From an uncultured Prevotellaceae bacterium (GTDB lineage: Bacteria; Bacteroidota; Bacteroidia; Bacteroidales; Bacteroidaceae), in assembly GCA_937900485.1 (NCBI GenBank), contig CALCEL010000037.1, forward strand, positions 1 through 41,178: a stretch of 41,178 nucleotides of DNA, read 5' to 3'. The notes under the pieces were generated by a model. The model made no database searches. It was not told where the DNA came from and worked only from the letters and a program-made list of their open reading frames with translations. Shown here one piece after another: positions 41,125 through 41,178 of this stretch. The translations under genes were made by a program, and so were the position numbers. How positions within the stretch are numbered: the stretch's first letter is position 1; every line of letters starts with the position of its first letter.

Positions 41125-41178
41125 GGTGCCATAGCTCAGTTGGTAGAGCAAAGGACTGAAAATCCTTGTGTCCCCGGT
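41125..41178 (+). tRNA. tRNA-Phe copy 3, cut by window edge
   Basis: The first 54 bases, through the anticodon arm and into the T stem, are identical to copies 1 and 2. The T loop and acceptor end lie beyond the window. Further copies may follow. Confidence 0.93.

Overview
The window looks like a chromosomal segment of a Bacteroidales bacterium, most likely Prevotellaceae. The evidence is the porP/gldKLMN type IX secretion (T9SS) cluster, promoters of the Bacteroidetes form TTTG-N19-22-TANNTTTG, weak ribosome binding sites, many secreted pectin-degrading enzymes, a DUF4837 lipoprotein and a folP-cdaA pair. Genus is inferred; no rRNA is present.

Layout. 1-1103: the 5' end of an unidentified gene and a PstS-like periplasmic binding protein, both minus. 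1104-2389: a long non-coding stretch with hairpins and the first copy of a ~0.3-kb dispersed repeat. 2390-8235 (minus): a pair made of a giant secreted rhamnogalacturonan lyase (PL11 + autotransporter-type repeats + T9SS sorting tail) and a GH43 enzyme. 8421-14488 (plus): porP-gldK-gldL-gldM-gldN, the T9SS core and motor. 14668-18237: etfB-etfA-acyl-CoA dehydrogenase. 18599-22451 (minus): murF followed by a GH51 arabinofuranosidase. 22592-26624 (plus): folP, cdaA, a GH105 unsaturated rhamnogalacturonyl hydrolase and a DUF4837 lipoprotein. 26625-27311: repeat copy 2. 27312-30006 (minus): an AraC regulator and a GH29 fucosidase. 30208-33059: a degenerate CpsB-like PHP protein, fabI, efp (minus) and rpmH. 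33279-37477: PASTA protein, rluD-type pseudouridine synthase, ddl, acyltransferase. 37632-40058: GH3 glycosidase. 40059-41178: repeat copy 3, then a tandem tRNA-Phe array that runs off the window.

How the genes work together. PL11, GH105, GH43, GH51, GH29 and GH3 would together dismantle rhamnogalacturonan-I and its arabinan/galactan and other side chains, but they are scattered among housekeeping genes and no SusC/SusD pair is present. The PL11 protein ends in a T9SS sorting domain and sits divergently beside the genes for that secretion machine. murF, ddl and the PASTA protein concern the cell wall, cdaA makes c-di-AMP, and fabI and the acyltransferase serve lipid synthesis.

The most unusual element is the ~0.3-kb intergenic repeat, present three times (1619-1928 minus, 26773-27100 plus, 40232-40560 plus). 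Each copy lies in the same orientation as the gene it follows, just behind a hairpin, and contains one AGGTTAGG arm that could pair with either of two tandem CCTAACCT arms. I do not recognise it as a named element. The CpsB-like protein that has lost several metal ligands is the second item worth attention.
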